Program-made: the position numbers and the translations under genes
Notes under the pieces: model-generated
What the model saw: only the letters and a program-made list of their open reading frames with translations
Databases searched by the model: none
What the model was told of the DNA's origin: nothing
Shown: in pieces, positions 1 to 8,929 of the stretch
Numbering within the stretch: position 1 is the stretch's first letter
How the letters are laid out: the number at the start of each line of letters is the position of its first letter
From: Brachybacterium sp. P6-10-X1
GTDB taxonomy: Bacteria; Actinomycetota; Actinomycetes; Actinomycetales; Dermabacteraceae
Assembly (NCBI RefSeq): GCF_001969445.1
Contig: NZ_CP017297.1
Span: 1,240,001 to 1,304,000 of the forward strand
Direction: 5' to 3'
DNA length: 64,000 nucleotides

Positions 1-819
1 GTCGAATCCACCTGCGCGGGTGGCGGCGTCCTGGGCCGCAGGGCCCTGGACGTCGGCGTGCTCCATGATCAGCACGCCCCCGGGCCGCAGCAGGCGGGCG
101 GCCCAGTCGATCACGGCGCGCGGCACCTCGAGCCCGTCCTCGCCACCGCCGAACAGGGCGTGATGGGGGTCGTGCTCGAGCACCTCGGCGTCCCGGGGCA
201 CGGCCTCGGGCGGGATGTAGGGCGGGTTGGACAGGATCGCGTCGACCGGGGCCGTCGCGGCGAGCTCGGCCAGCTCGGGGCTGCCGGGATCGCCGGTGAG
301 GTCGGCGCGCAGGACGCGGCCTCGGCCGGGACCGGCCGCCTCGAGGTTCTCCGCGGCGAGTTCCGCGGCGCGAGGATCGATCTCGACGGCGAGCACCCGG
401 GCCGTGGGGATCTCGTCGAGGGCGGAGGCAGCGAGGGCGCCGCCGCCCGTGCACAGGTCCACGAGGTTCTCCAGCGGACCCGAGGCATGTGCCTGCATCA
501 GATCCACGGCCAGTTCGGTCTCCGGCCGAGGGATGAACACGCCCTCGCGCACCCGCAGCATCAGGCGGCGGAAGGGCGCACGGCCGAGGATGAGCTGGAG
601 GGGTTCGCGGCGCTCACGACGCGCAGTGAGCTGCTCGAGCTGCGCCGCGAAGCCCGCCGGGAGGTCATCGAGCAGGACCAGCGGGCGTTCGGTGCCGGCG
701 GCCTCGGCGATCAGCGCCCTGGCATCGACGCTGGGCGAGGCCACGCCGGCTCGGCCGAGACGCTGGGTCGTCTCGGCGAGGGCCTCCCGCAGGGCCACGC
801 GGGTCGCGGCGCCGCTCAC
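1..819 (-). CDS. prmC: Release factor glutamine methyltransferase PrmC (partial, runs off the left edge)
   Basis: Seen: an open minus-strand frame from a GTG at 819 to the window edge, about 273 codons, with no stop. It contains the NPPYIP motif of N5-glutamine methyltransferases (near 199-225) and an upstream SAM-binding glycine-rich stretch ([10 protein letters not shown], near 425-455). Known: PrmC methylates the GGQ glutamine of release factors and normally follows prfA. Its GTG overlaps the prfA stop by 4 bases (GTGA), which implies translational coupling. The C-terminus is outside the window. Confidence 0.93.
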   Translation of the reverse strand, partial: MSGAATRVALREALAETTQRLGRAGVASPSVDARALIAEAAGTERPLVLLDDLPAGFAAQLEQLTARRERREPLQLILGRAPFRRLMLRVREGVFIPRPETELAVDLMQAHASGPLENLVDLCTGGGALAASALDEIPTARVLAVEIDPRAAELAAENLEAAGPGRGRVLRADLTGDPGSPELAELAATAPVDAILSNPPYIPPEAVPRDAEVLEHDPHHALFGGGEDGLEVPRAVIDWAARLLRPGGVLIMEHADVQGPAAQDAATRAGGFD

Positions 820-1949
820 GGGGTGTCCTCCGAGACGGCCTGCTGGGCCTCTGCCAGGCGGGCGGCCCGCTCGGCGTCCCGGGCGGAGGCGATGAGGCCC
901 TCGAGGTCCCCGGCCAGGACCTGGGAGAGGTTTCCGGCCTTGTAGCCGGTGCGGTGGTCCGCCACACGGGATTCGGGGAAGTTGTAGGTGCGGATGCGCT
1001 CGCTGCGGTCGACCGTGCGCACCTGCGAGCGGCGGGTCGCGGAGGAGGCCTGCTCCTGTTCGAGGCGCCGGGCGTCCAGCAGGCGCGTGCGCAGGATCCG
1101 CAGGGCCTGCTCCCGGTTCTGCAGCTGGCTCTTCTGGTCCTGACAGGAGACGACGACCCCGGTGGGAAGATGGGTGATGCGCACCGCGGAGTCGGTGGTG
1201 TTCACGCTCTGGCCGCCTGGGCCGCTGGAGCGGAACACGTCGATGCGCAGGTTCGCGGGGGCCATCGCCTCGGCCAGCAGCTCACCCTCGTCGGCCTCAT
1301 CGGCCTCGGGCAGCACGAGGACGCCGACGGCGGAGGTGTGGATGCGGCCCGCGGACTCGGTGACCGGCACCCGCTGGACGCGGTGCACCCCGGCCTCGTG
1401 CTTGAGATGGGCGTAGACGCCGTCGGCCGGGGCCGCGGAGGGGCTGCCGCTGATGGCGACGGTGACGTCCTTGAGGCCGCCCAGCTCGGTCTCGGCGGAG
1501 GTGAGCACCTCGACCCGCCATCCCCTGTGCTCCGCGTAGGAGCGGTACATGCGCAGCATCTCGTCGGCGAACAGGGCGGACTCCTCACCGCCGGCGCCGG
1601 CCTTGATCTCGAGGATCACATCACGGGCGTCGTCGGGATCGCGCGGGGCCAGGAGGTCCTCGAGATGGTGATGCTCGGCCTCCCAGCGCTCGGAGAGCAG
1701 CTCGGCCTCGGCGGCGAGCTCCGCGTCCCCCTCCCCCAGCTCGGCGAGCTCGCGGGCGGTCTCGAGATCGGCGCGGGTGGCCTCGACCCGCGCTGCGGCG
1801 GCGAGCACGGTGTCGAGCTCGGCGTACCGCCGACCGACGCGGCGGGCCCGCGCGGGGTCGTCATGGAGCGCGGGATCGGCCATCGAGTCCTGCAGACGGG
1901 CATGCTCGCGCCGCAGCGGTGCGAGACGATCCTCGCCGCGTGCTTCCAT
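816..1949 (-). CDS. prfA: Peptide chain release factor 1
   Basis: 377 residues, close to the family norm of about 360. The GGQ peptidyl-hydrolysis motif is present in the stretch [17 protein letters not shown], followed by the usual RF-1 domain. The protein terminates translation at UAA and UAG codons on the ribosome. I chose the ATG at 1949 because GGAGG lies 6 bases upstream and the protein then begins in the usual helical N-terminal domain; the frame stays open further upstream but without a better site. It sits between rpmE and prmC, the standard order. Confidence 0.96.
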   Translation of the reverse strand: MEARGEDRLAPLRREHARLQDSMADPALHDDPARARRVGRRYAELDTVLAAAARVEATRADLETARELAELGEGDAELAAEAELLSERWEAEHHHLEDLLAPRDPDDARDVILEIKAGAGGEESALFADEMLRMYRSYAEHRGWRVEVLTSAETELGGLKDVTVAISGSPSAAPADGVYAHLKHEAGVHRVQRVPVTESAGRIHTSAVGVLVLPEADEADEGELLAEAMAPANLRIDVFRSSGPGGQSVNTTDSAVRITHLPTGVVVSCQDQKSQLQNREQALRILRTRLLDARRLEQEQASSATRRSQVRTVDRSERIRTYNFPESRVADHRTGYKAGNLSQVLAGDLEGLIASARDAERAARLAEAQQAVSEDTP

Positions 1950-2118
1950 CCCGGTCCTCCGCTCGACTCCGGCCCCGCACGAGACGACGCCGGTGCACGC
2001 CCTGGGGCGCGCACCGGCGTCGGAGCCTGGGTCGATCGGGCCAGGGCCTCGCGACCCGATCACCAGCTCTGGACGGTCAGGCTCAGGCCTTGTCCGTTCT
2101 TCCTGGTCTCCTACCGCT

Positions 2119-2142
2119 CGTGCTCCCTACCCCGGGAGCACG
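2119..2142 (-). terminator. Hairpin after rpmE
   Basis: A perfect 9-bp stem (2119-2127 with 2134-2142, loop of 6) lies just past the rpmE stop and before prfA. There is no U-tract, so it may attenuate rather than fully stop transcription into prfA. Confidence 0.5.
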
Positions 2143-2146
2143 TCGA

Positions 2147-2359
2147 TCAGGCCTTCTTCTTGCCGTAGCGGGCCTCGAAGCGGGCCACGCGACCGCCGGT
2201 GTCGAGGATCTTCTGCTTGCCGGTGTAGAACGGGTGGCACGCGGAGCAGACCTCGGCGCGGATGACGCCGTCGCCCTTCGTGCTGCGAGTGGTGAACGAG
2301 TTGCCACAGGTGCAGGACACCTGGGTCTCGACGTACTGGGGGTGGATCTCAGCCTTCAT
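2147..2359 (-). CDS. rpmE: 50S ribosomal protein L31, zinc-binding form
   Basis: 70 residues starting MKAEIHPQY, a textbook bL31 start. Cysteines in SCTCGN and SACHPFY are the zinc ligands, so this is the Zn-containing C+ form rather than the zinc-independent paralogue. The ATG at 2359 is preceded by AGGAGA-like Shine-Dalgarno sequence. In most actinomycetes rpmE directly follows rho; here rho lies about 8.6 kb away. Confidence 0.97.
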   Translation of the reverse strand: MKAEIHPQYVETQVSCTCGNSFTTRSTKGDGVIRAEVCSACHPFYTGKQKILDTGGRVARFEARYGKKKA

Positions 2360-2488
2360 GTCTCTCCTTCTCGGGGTCGCTGGGTCGGCGCCCGGCGAGC
2401 GCCGTGAACCAGAACCGACGTCATAGTCTGCCACGTCCGGCCCCGCCCCGCGAGATCTCGGCGGACGTCGTGCGCACCGTCACCCCGC

Positions 2489-3472
2489 TCAGGTCGAGGC
2501 GCGCACCTCGAGCTCGTAGTGCACCACGCGATGCGCCGAGGGTCCGGTGAGGGGGACGGAGCCGTCCAGCATCCCGGCCACCATCTCCACGGTCTGCCGG
2601 GCGACCTCCTCGATGTCGATGCTGAGCGTGGTCAACTCCGGGGTGACCAGGGAGCCGATCTCCAGACCGTCGACACCGACCAGGCGCACCTGCTCGGGCA
2701 CGGCGACGTCCAGGGCGCGCAGCATCCGCAGCAGCCGCACGGCGAGCTCGTCGTTGAAGGCCACCAGCGCATCGGCGCCGGTGGCGAGAACGCTCTCGAG
2801 CGCGGCGCGGTGCCCCTCGTGCACATCCACCTGCTGGATGGGCACCTCGCCGTCGGCCGTGAGCGGGGCGAGCGCCGCGGTCAGGGCCCGGGCCCGCGAG
2901 CTGGGAACGGCACCGACCAGATCCACGACGGCGGGCCGGGTGACGCCGACGGCGCGCAGGTGGGCGGTGAGGTCCGCGATCGCCGTCGAGGTGGACAGCT
3001 CCACGATCCCGATCTTCTCGCCCGAGCTCGGGAGATCTCCCAGTTGGACCACCGGCATCCCGGCCCCGCCCCGGATGCCCCCGGTCAGTACGTCATATCC
3101 GACGAGCGCATCGACCCGGCGCGCGAGCTCCTCGGTGACCCGATCGGGACGCGGAGCATTGTCCGCCTCGGCGAGCACCACGTTCCAGCCGTAGGGCGCA
3201 CAGGCACGCACCACGGCCGCCCCGAGCTCCGCGAAGTACGAGTTGGACAGGTCCATGACGACCAGGCCGAGGGTGATCGGCCCCTGCTCGACGAGTCCGC
3301 GCCCGAAACGGGAGGGGCGGTAGTTCAGCTCCTCGACCGCGGCCAGCACGGCCTCTCGGGTGGAGGCGCTGATGCCCGACATGTCGTTCAGCGCGCGGGA
3401 GACCGTCTGCCGGGAGACTCCGGCGCGCTCGGCGACGTCGATGATCGTCGGCCGCCGCCCGGGCACGCTCAT
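2489..3472 (-). CDS. LacI-family transcriptional repressor
   Basis: 327 residues. The N-terminal helix-turn-helix (PTIIDVAERAGVSRQTVSRA, residues about 8-27) and hinge (YRPSRFGRGL) are intact, followed by a periplasmic-binding-like effector domain. It starts with an ATG that overlaps the stop of the upstream fused oxidoreductase by 4 bases (ATGA), so both genes belong to one transcript. The two CGTGAACGTTCACG palindromes at 5517-5532 and 5653-5666 are the obvious operators, making this the local repressor of the fused oxidoreductase and the ABC transporter. The inducer is presumably a sugar, not identifiable from sequence. Confidence 0.93.
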   Translation of the reverse strand: MSVPGRRPTIIDVAERAGVSRQTVSRALNDMSGISASTREAVLAAVEELNYRPSRFGRGLVEQGPITLGLVVMDLSNSYFAELGAAVVRACAPYGWNVVLAEADNAPRPDRVTEELARRVDALVGYDVLTGGIRGGAGMPVVQLGDLPSSGEKIGIVELSTSTAIADLTAHLRAVGVTRPAVVDLVGAVPSSRARALTAALAPLTADGEVPIQQVDVHEGHRAALESVLATGADALVAFNDELAVRLLRMLRALDVAVPEQVRLVGVDGLEIGSLVTPELTTLSIDIEEVARQTVEMVAGMLDGSVPLTGPSAHRVVHYELEVRAST

Positions 3473-5481
3473 CGCGTCTCGCTGCGCAGGTCGAGCCAGG
3501 CCAGATCGCTCTCGGTGAGGTCGACGCCCAGCCCCAGGGTGGACGAGCGCATCTCGGCGATGCTGCGGGGGCCGAACAGGGCGAAGGTCGGGAACTTCTG
3601 GGCCAGGACGAAGGCCAGGGCGATCGCCGTGGCGGGGACCCCGCGCTCCGCTCCCAGGGTGCGGGCGCGTTCGAGCCGCTCGAAGTTCTCCTCGCTGTAG
3701 TAGCAGCGCACGAGCTCCGCATCCGAGCGGTCTTCGGGGTGCGCACGGCCGGTGAAGAAGCCGCGGGCCTGCGAGGACCAGGGAAGCAGCGCGATGCCGC
3801 GTTCCTCGAGCCAGGCCTTGGACTCGGGATCGGTGGCGTGGACGCAGCCGGCCCAGGGCACGTCCAGCGCTTCGGCCAGGCCGAAGTGGTTGGACAGGAT
3901 GGTGAAGCCCGTGCGGCCGTTCGCGCGGGCGTAGGCGTTGGCCTCGTCCACGCGCTGGGGCGTCCAGTTCGAACCGCCGTAGGCGCGGATCCGACCGGCG
4001 CGCAGATGCTCGTCCATGACGTCGACGAACTCGCCGACCGGGATCTCGGGGTTGTCGCGGTGCATCATGTACAGGTCCGCGTAGTCGGTCCCCTGCCGCT
4101 CGAGGGACTCCTCGAGCTGACGGGTGATCGACTCGGGGTCGCAGTGGGGGGTGTGCGCGCCCTTGGTGATCACGACGACGTCCTCGCGCACTCCGCGATT
4201 GCGCACCCACTGCCCGAACAGCTTCTCGGTGTACCCGCCGCCGTAGATGTATGCGGTGTCGAAGGTGGTGCCGCCGATCTCGTAGAAGGCGTCGAACATG
4301 GCCGAGGCATGAGCCAGGTTCATCTGGTTGTCGCAGCCCATCACCAGGCGCGAGACCTTCTTGTCCAGGCCCGCGAGGGTCCCGTACGCCATGGCCGGGC
4401 CGGACTGCACGCTGCCGGCGGCGAGCGGGCGACCGGTGAGGGTGGGGATGCCGGCGTCATCGCGCTCGAAGGGGAACCTCAGGCCGATCTGCTCGCGCCA
4501 GAGGTCCAGGGCGCGGGCCTGCCCGAGCGAGTTCTCACCGGTCAGCTCTGGGACGACCCCGCTTCCGCGGGCGGCGCGAGCGAGGGCGTCGGCCTCCAGG
4601 GCGTAGGGCGAGGCGGCGGGGATCTCGATCCGCTGCGGCCGCTCGCCGACCACGTCGAGCTCGATGAGCTGCTCGTCGGACAGGCCCCAGGGGTCGGACA
4701 GACGGATCACGCCGCGCGATCCGGTGATCGTGGCGCTCTGGGGATCCGCCAGACGCACGCCGGTGCGCAGGGTCGCGGTGATGTTCCCGGGCAGGTCGAG
4801 CTCGGCGCTCGCCCATTCGTCGACGCCGGTCTCCCCGATCGTCCCGCTGCCGTGCAGGGAGGTCGGCTCCGCGAAGGCCTCACCCCGAGCTGCCCCGGCG
4901 ACGAAGCGTGCGAAGGACATCGGGTAGCAGCCGACGTCGAGGATCCCGCCCCCGGCGGTGGCGGGGTCGAACAGGCGCCCCTCGCGAGACCCGGTGTCGA
5001 AGGCGAAGGAGGCGTCGACATGGGTGACCTCGCCGATCGCTCCCTCGGCGACCAGGTCGAGCACGGTCACGGTCTGCGGGTGGAAGCGGTACATGTAGGC
5101 CTCGAGCAGCACGCTCCCGCTGCGGGCGGCGAGGTCCGTCAGCGCCATCGTGGTGCCGGCGTTCGGCGTCAGCGGCTTCTCGCACAGCACGTGCTTGCCG
5201 GCCTCGAGAGCGGCCGCGGCCAACCGCGCGTGGCCGGTGTGGACGGTGGAGACGTAGACCGCGTCGACCTCGTCCGAGGCGAGGACCTCCTTGTAGGAGC
5301 CCAGCAGCGCCGGCTGTGCGAGGGGGAACTGATCGGCGAAGGCCCGCGCCCGTTCGGCCGAGGAGCTGCCGACGGCGACGAGGACGCCGTGCTGGGAGTC
5401 CGGCAGCTGGGTGGCGAAGCGGCGCGCGATGGAGCCGGGGCCGAGGACTGCCCAGCGGAACGGGGAGGCGGTGGTGCTCAT
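3469..5481 (-). CDS. Gfo/Idh/MocA oxidoreductase fused to an aldo/keto reductase
   Basis: One uninterrupted 670-residue frame carries two complete enzymes. Residues 1-345 are a Gfo/Idh/MocA dehydrogenase: nucleotide-binding GPGSIA (14-19), the family EKP motif (101-103) and GGGILDVGCYP. Residues about 365-665 are an aldo/keto reductase with the full catalytic tetrad D408, Y413, K440 and H474 (motifs FDTA, YIYGGG, ITKG, MMHRD). Both are NAD(P)-dependent families acting on sugars or polyols. It is the first gene of an operon with the LacI regulator and faces the ABC transporter across shared operators, so a role in catabolism of the imported sugar is inferred. The substrate is unknown. Confidence 0.9.
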   Translation of the reverse strand: MSTTASPFRWAVLGPGSIARRFATQLPDSQHGVLVAVGSSSAERARAFADQFPLAQPALLGSYKEVLASDEVDAVYVSTVHTGHARLAAAALEAGKHVLCEKPLTPNAGTTMALTDLAARSGSVLLEAYMYRFHPQTVTVLDLVAEGAIGEVTHVDASFAFDTGSREGRLFDPATAGGGILDVGCYPMSFARFVAGAARGEAFAEPTSLHGSGTIGETGVDEWASAELDLPGNITATLRTGVRLADPQSATITGSRGVIRLSDPWGLSDEQLIELDVVGERPQRIEIPAASPYALEADALARAARGSGVVPELTGENSLGQARALDLWREQIGLRFPFERDDAGIPTLTGRPLAAGSVQSGPAMAYGTLAGLDKKVSRLVMGCDNQMNLAHASAMFDAFYEIGGTTFDTAYIYGGGYTEKLFGQWVRNRGVREDVVVITKGAHTPHCDPESITRQLEESLERQGTDYADLYMMHRDNPEIPVGEFVDVMDEHLRAGRIRAYGGSNWTPQRVDEANAYARANGRTGFTILSNHFGLAEALDVPWAGCVHATDPESKAWLEERGIALLPWSSQARGFFTGRAHPEDRSDAELVRCYYSEENFERLERARTLGAERGVPATAIALAFVLAQKFPTFALFGPRSIAEMRSSTLGLGVDLTESDLAWLDLRSETR

Positions 5482-5516
5482 GGAGACGACGTCCTTCGAG
5501 ATCGTGCGAGTCAGGG

Positions 5517-5532
5517 CCGTGAACGTTCACGG
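5517..5532. promoter_or_regulatory. LacI-type operator 1
   Basis: Perfect 16-bp palindrome CCGTGAACGTTCACGG placed immediately downstream of the predicted minus-strand -10, in the leader of the fused oxidoreductase gene. The central CG and palindromic arms are typical of LacI-family sites. Its 14-bp core is repeated exactly at 5653-5666. Confidence 0.88.
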
Positions 5533-5539
5533 GGGCACC

Positions 5540-5568
5540 ACGGTATCCCGATCGGCCGCACCCCACAA
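5540..5568 (-). promoter_or_regulatory. Predicted promoter of the oxidoreductase-lacI operon
   Basis: Minus-strand TTGTGG (5568-5563), 17-base spacer, TACCGT (5545-5540). The expected start point falls at the edge of operator 1, so repressor binding would block initiation. Match to consensus is moderate. Confidence 0.5.
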
Positions 5569-5613
5569 GCGCCTCGCCGAGCAATCCGGCTCGACGTCCA
5601 TGGAGGGTGGCCA

Positions 5614-5642
5614 TTGGCGTCACACGGTCCCGCTGTTATGAT
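5614..5642 (+). promoter_or_regulatory. Predicted promoter of the sugar ABC operon
   Basis: TTGGCG (5614-5619), 17-base spacer, TATGAT (5637-5642), close to the housekeeping sigma consensus. Operator 2 lies about 10 bases past the -10, that is over the transcription start. Confidence 0.7.
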
Positions 5643-5652
5643 CTGCGTCACC

Positions 5653-5666
5653 CGTGAACGTTCACG
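5653..5666. promoter_or_regulatory. LacI-type operator 2
   Basis: Perfect 14-bp palindrome CGTGAACGTTCACG, identical to the core of operator 1. Centre-to-centre distance is 135 bp, close to 13 helical turns, compatible with loop formation between the two sites. Confidence 0.88.
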
Positions 5667-5698
5667 AACGCTATCACCACTCGACGAGGAGGGTGCGA

Positions 5699-7021
5699 AT
5701 GAGCATCGAGGTTCTCCACCGATCGACACGACCTGCTCCACCGCGAGCACGTCCGTCACGCCGGTCCCTGATGGCCATCGCCGGAGCGCTGCCCCTGGCC
5801 CTCGCCGGATGCGGCGCCGACCCCACCATCTCCGAGGACCCGGAGGAGCTGGTCATGTGGTACTGGAATCGTTCGGCGGCGCCCCAGCTCCTCGAGCGGG
5901 CGAACCAGCAGATCCCCGGGACCGACAAGCACCTTCGAGCAGACGTCATCGGCACGAGCTTCGACACGAAGCTACGCACCTCCCTGGCAGGCAACGCCTA
6001 CATACCCGACATCACCTACATCAACTCCAACAACGCCCTCTACTTCACCAACGAGGACCTCTTCCTGGATCTCTCCGAGCTCGGCGCGGACAGCGTGAGA
6101 TCTGATTACTACCCGTGGAAATGGGATCTCGGTATGACGCCGAAGGGTCGATTCTGCTTCTTCCCGGTGGACATAGGGCCGACCGGCTTCTTCTACCGCC
6201 ACGACATCTTCGAACAGGCCGGGCTGCCGAGCTCCCCCGAGGACGTGGCCACCGCGACCAGCACCTGGGAGGACTGGATCGCGCTCGGCGCGGAGCTCAA
6301 GAGCTCCGCCGAATCCTTCCTGGTCAATGACGCCGACAACATCTACACCGCCGTGCTGGACTCCAGCCCCGAGCGCTACTTCGACGAGAACGACGTCCCG
6401 CTCTACCTCCGGCCCGACAGCACCGTGCGCCACGCCTGGAACCTCGCGGTCGCGGCGATCGAGCAGGGGATCACCGCGCGCATCCCTGCGGACCGGGAGA
6501 CCGACCGCAATGCCGCGTGGTCCAGCGGCCTCACCGCCGGGAACATCGGAGCGGCCTGGTGGACCCAGATCCTCGAGGAATCCGCGCCGGAGACCGCGGG
6601 CAGCTGGCGGATCGCCGCGCAGCCGGTGCGCGCCGGCAACAACGGCGGCTCCTTCATCGCCCTGCCGCACACCTGCAAGGACCCCGAGGCCGCGATGAGG
6701 TTCACCACCTGGATCTCCTCCGCGAAGAACCAGGCCGTCGCGTACGAGGACGTGCAGCTGTTCCCCTCCACACCCGGTTCCTTCGAGCTGCTCACCTACG
6801 AGGGGGACTTCTACGGGGGGCAGGACCCCCTGGAGTTCTTCTCCACAGCGGCCGAGACCGTGCCCACGTCCTTCATCAGCACCTTGGAGACCTATATCTC
6901 CGGCGCCTTCTCCCGCGAGCTCACCAACGTTGAGACCGGCGGCAAGGATCCCGAGCTCGCCTGGCGCGACGCTCTCACCCAGGCCGAGAAGGTCCTGGCC
7001 AAACGAGGAGCCGACCAATGA
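5699..7021 (+). CDS. Sugar ABC transporter substrate-binding lipoprotein
   Basis: 440 residues. The N-terminus has a basic region with a twin arginine (SRRSLM), a hydrophobic stretch and the lipobox LAGC with Cys38, so it is a membrane-anchored lipoprotein, perhaps Tat-exported. The rest resembles family-1 extracellular solute-binding proteins for oligosaccharides. The ATG at 5699 is preceded by AGGAGG at a spacing of 7; an earlier in-frame ATG at 5654 lies inside operator 2 and is rejected. It overlaps the first permease gene by 4 bases. Confidence 0.92.
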   Translation: MSIEVLHRSTRPAPPRARPSRRSLMAIAGALPLALAGCGADPTISEDPEELVMWYWNRSAAPQLLERANQQIPGTDKHLRADVIGTSFDTKLRTSLAGNAYIPDITYINSNNALYFTNEDLFLDLSELGADSVRSDYYPWKWDLGMTPKGRFCFFPVDIGPTGFFYRHDIFEQAGLPSSPEDVATATSTWEDWIALGAELKSSAESFLVNDADNIYTAVLDSSPERYFDENDVPLYLRPDSTVRHAWNLAVAAIEQGITARIPADRETDRNAAWSSGLTAGNIGAAWWTQILEESAPETAGSWRIAAQPVRAGNNGGSFIALPHTCKDPEAAMRFTTWISSAKNQAVAYEDVQLFPSTPGSFELLTYEGDFYGGQDPLEFFSTAAETVPTSFISTLETYISGAFSRELTNVETGGKDPELAWRDALTQAEKVLAKRGADQ

Positions 7022-7995
7022 GCACCAGCGCCCCGCCCCGCCCGGCCACGCGGGCTCCCTCGGCGCCGGAGGCGAGACGTCGCCGCCGACGGCGCGAGAC
7101 GTTCCCGCTGTACCTGGCCATCTCCCCGTTCTACGTGCTGTTCGCGATCTTCGGCCTGTTCCCCATCGTGTTCTCGATCGTGCTGTCGTTCACCGACTGG
7201 GACGGGATGGGGGAGATGTCCTTCGTGGGGCTGGCCCAGTACCAGTACCTGCTCACGGACAGCCGCTTCTGGAACGCGGTCGGGAACACCTTCATCATCT
7301 GGTTCCTCTCGACCGTCCCGATGCTCTTCTTGGCTCTGGTCATCGCGTTCCTGCTGCACCAGAACATCCGCTTCACCGGCTTCTATCGCGTGGCGTTCTT
7401 CCTGCCCAACGTCACCTCCATGGTCGCGATGGCGATCGTCTTCGGCTCCGTCTTCTCCGACACCTTCGGGCTGATCAACTCGGCGCTGACCGCGCTGGGG
7501 CTCGACACGGTCCCCTGGCTCTCGAGCAGCTGGGGCATCAAGGTCACCATCGCCGTGATGGTGATCTGGCGCTTCACCGGGTACAACGCGATCATCTACC
7601 TCGCCGGTCTGCAGTCGATCCCCACCGACCTGTACGACGCCGCGAAGGTGGACGGCGCCAACATCGTCCAGGTGTTCTTCCGGATCACGGTGCCGATGCT
7701 TCGGCCCATCATCCTGTTCACCGTCATCATGTCGACCATCGGCGGCCTGAGCCTGTTCACCGAACCACAGGTGCTGCTCGGCGACAGCGGCGGAGTCGGC
7801 GAAGCCGGGATGACGATCGTGCTCTACCAGTACAACCAGGCCTTCACCGAGTTCGACTTCGGGTACGGGTCGGCGATCGCCTGGGCGCTGTTCCTCATCG
7901 CGGCGGTCTTCGCGGTCATCAACTGGCGTCTGGTCTCCGGGCGCAGCGAGCGCACCCCGCGTCGACGCACCGCGGCCAAGGAGGCCCGCCGATGA
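7018..7995 (+). CDS. Sugar ABC transporter permease, MalF/UgpA type
   Basis: 325 residues with a basic cytoplasmic N-terminus and about six hydrophobic membrane spans. The EAA loop that docks the ATPase is visible as YDAAKVDGANIVQVFFRITV. Start ATG overlaps the stop of the binding protein (ATGA) and its own stop overlaps the next permease start, so all three are translationally coupled. Confidence 0.93.
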   Translation: MSTSAPPRPATRAPSAPEARRRRRRRETFPLYLAISPFYVLFAIFGLFPIVFSIVLSFTDWDGMGEMSFVGLAQYQYLLTDSRFWNAVGNTFIIWFLSTVPMLFLALVIAFLLHQNIRFTGFYRVAFFLPNVTSMVAMAIVFGSVFSDTFGLINSALTALGLDTVPWLSSSWGIKVTIAVMVIWRFTGYNAIIYLAGLQSIPTDLYDAAKVDGANIVQVFFRITVPMLRPIILFTVIMSTIGGLSLFTEPQVLLGDSGGVGEAGMTIVLYQYNQAFTEFDFGYGSAIAWALFLIAAVFAVINWRLVSGRSERTPRRRTAAKEARR

Positions 7996-8888
7996 GCACC
8001 CTCACCCCTGTCCCCCGCACCACCGCCGACGATCCCGCCGTCCGGGGCGACCGACGCCACGTCGCCCGCGGCCGGGTAGCACGGCTGGTCACCCATCTGT
8101 GCGTCATCGTGGGCGTGCTGCTGTCGGTCTTCCCGTTCTACTGGCTCGTCGTGATGTCGACCTCGACCACGGCGGAGATCTTCGGTTACCCGCCCAAGCT
8201 CACCATCGGTGACAACTTCGTCGAGAACGTCCGTCATGTGATCCAGAGCGTCGATCTGATGCAATCACTGCTGAACACGATCATCGTCTCCACCGCCTGC
8301 GCAGTGTTGGTGATGTTCTTCGACTCGCTGGCGGCCTTCGCGTTCGCAAAATTCGACTTCCCCGGTAAGAAGGGGCTGTTCATCCTGTTGATCGCCACGA
8401 TGCTGGTCCCCGGGAGCCTCTCCCTGGTGCCGAGCTTCATCCTGATGTCCGCCCTGGGCTGGGTCGGGACGCTGCAAGCGCTGATCGTCCCCGGCGCGGC
8501 CAATGCCTTCGGCATCTTCCTGCTGCGGCAGATGGCGGCGGGCTCGATCCCCGACGAGCTGATCGACTCCGCGCGGATCGACGGCGCCGGTTTCTTCACC
8601 ACCTACTGGCGGGTGGGCGTGCCCCTGCTGCGCGGTGGGCTCGCCTTCCTCGGCATCTTCACGTTTATCACCGCATGGAACGACTACATCTGGCCGCTGA
8701 TCGTCCTGGTCGATCCCGAGCGCCAGACCCTCCAGACCGCGCTGCAGAACCTCAACTCGATCTACCTGACCGACTACGGGATGGTGATGGCCGGAGCCCT
8801 GATCAGCGTGGTGCCGCTGATCGGCGTCTTCATCATCGGTGCTCGGCACTTCATCTCCAACATCGCCGCGGGGGCGATCAAGGGATGA
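7992..8888 (+). CDS. Sugar ABC transporter permease, MalG/UgpE type
   Basis: 298 residues, about six membrane spans, EAA-loop DELIDSARIDGAGFFTTYWR. Starts MSTLTPVP at the ATG overlapping the upstream stop. No ATP-binding protein gene follows, so the transporter probably relies on a shared MsmK/MsiK-type ATPase encoded elsewhere, as is common for actinomycete carbohydrate importers (family knowledge). Confidence 0.93.
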   Translation: MSTLTPVPRTTADDPAVRGDRRHVARGRVARLVTHLCVIVGVLLSVFPFYWLVVMSTSTTAEIFGYPPKLTIGDNFVENVRHVIQSVDLMQSLLNTIIVSTACAVLVMFFDSLAAFAFAKFDFPGKKGLFILLIATMLVPGSLSLVPSFILMSALGWVGTLQALIVPGAANAFGIFLLRQMAAGSIPDELIDSARIDGAGFFTTYWRVGVPLLRGGLAFLGIFTFITAWNDYIWPLIVLVDPERQTLQTALQNLNSIYLTDYGMVMAGALISVVPLIGVFIIGARHFISNIAAGAIKG

Positions 8889-8890
8889 GC

Positions 8891-8910
8891 GCTCGGCACC
8901 GGTGCCGAGC
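8891..8910. terminator. Bidirectional terminator between convergent genes
   Basis: A perfect 20-bp palindrome lies 3 bases past the permease stop and 20 bases before the end of the convergent araC-type gene. It has no U-tract. Confidence 0.65.
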
Positions 8911-8929
8911 TGGTCCGGCTCCTGATCAC

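Noticed and set aside
5654-5698. Upstream ATG of the sugar-binding lipoprotein
   Set aside because: It lies inside operator 2 and has no Shine-Dalgarno; the ATG at 5699 has AGGAGG and gives a normal signal peptide.
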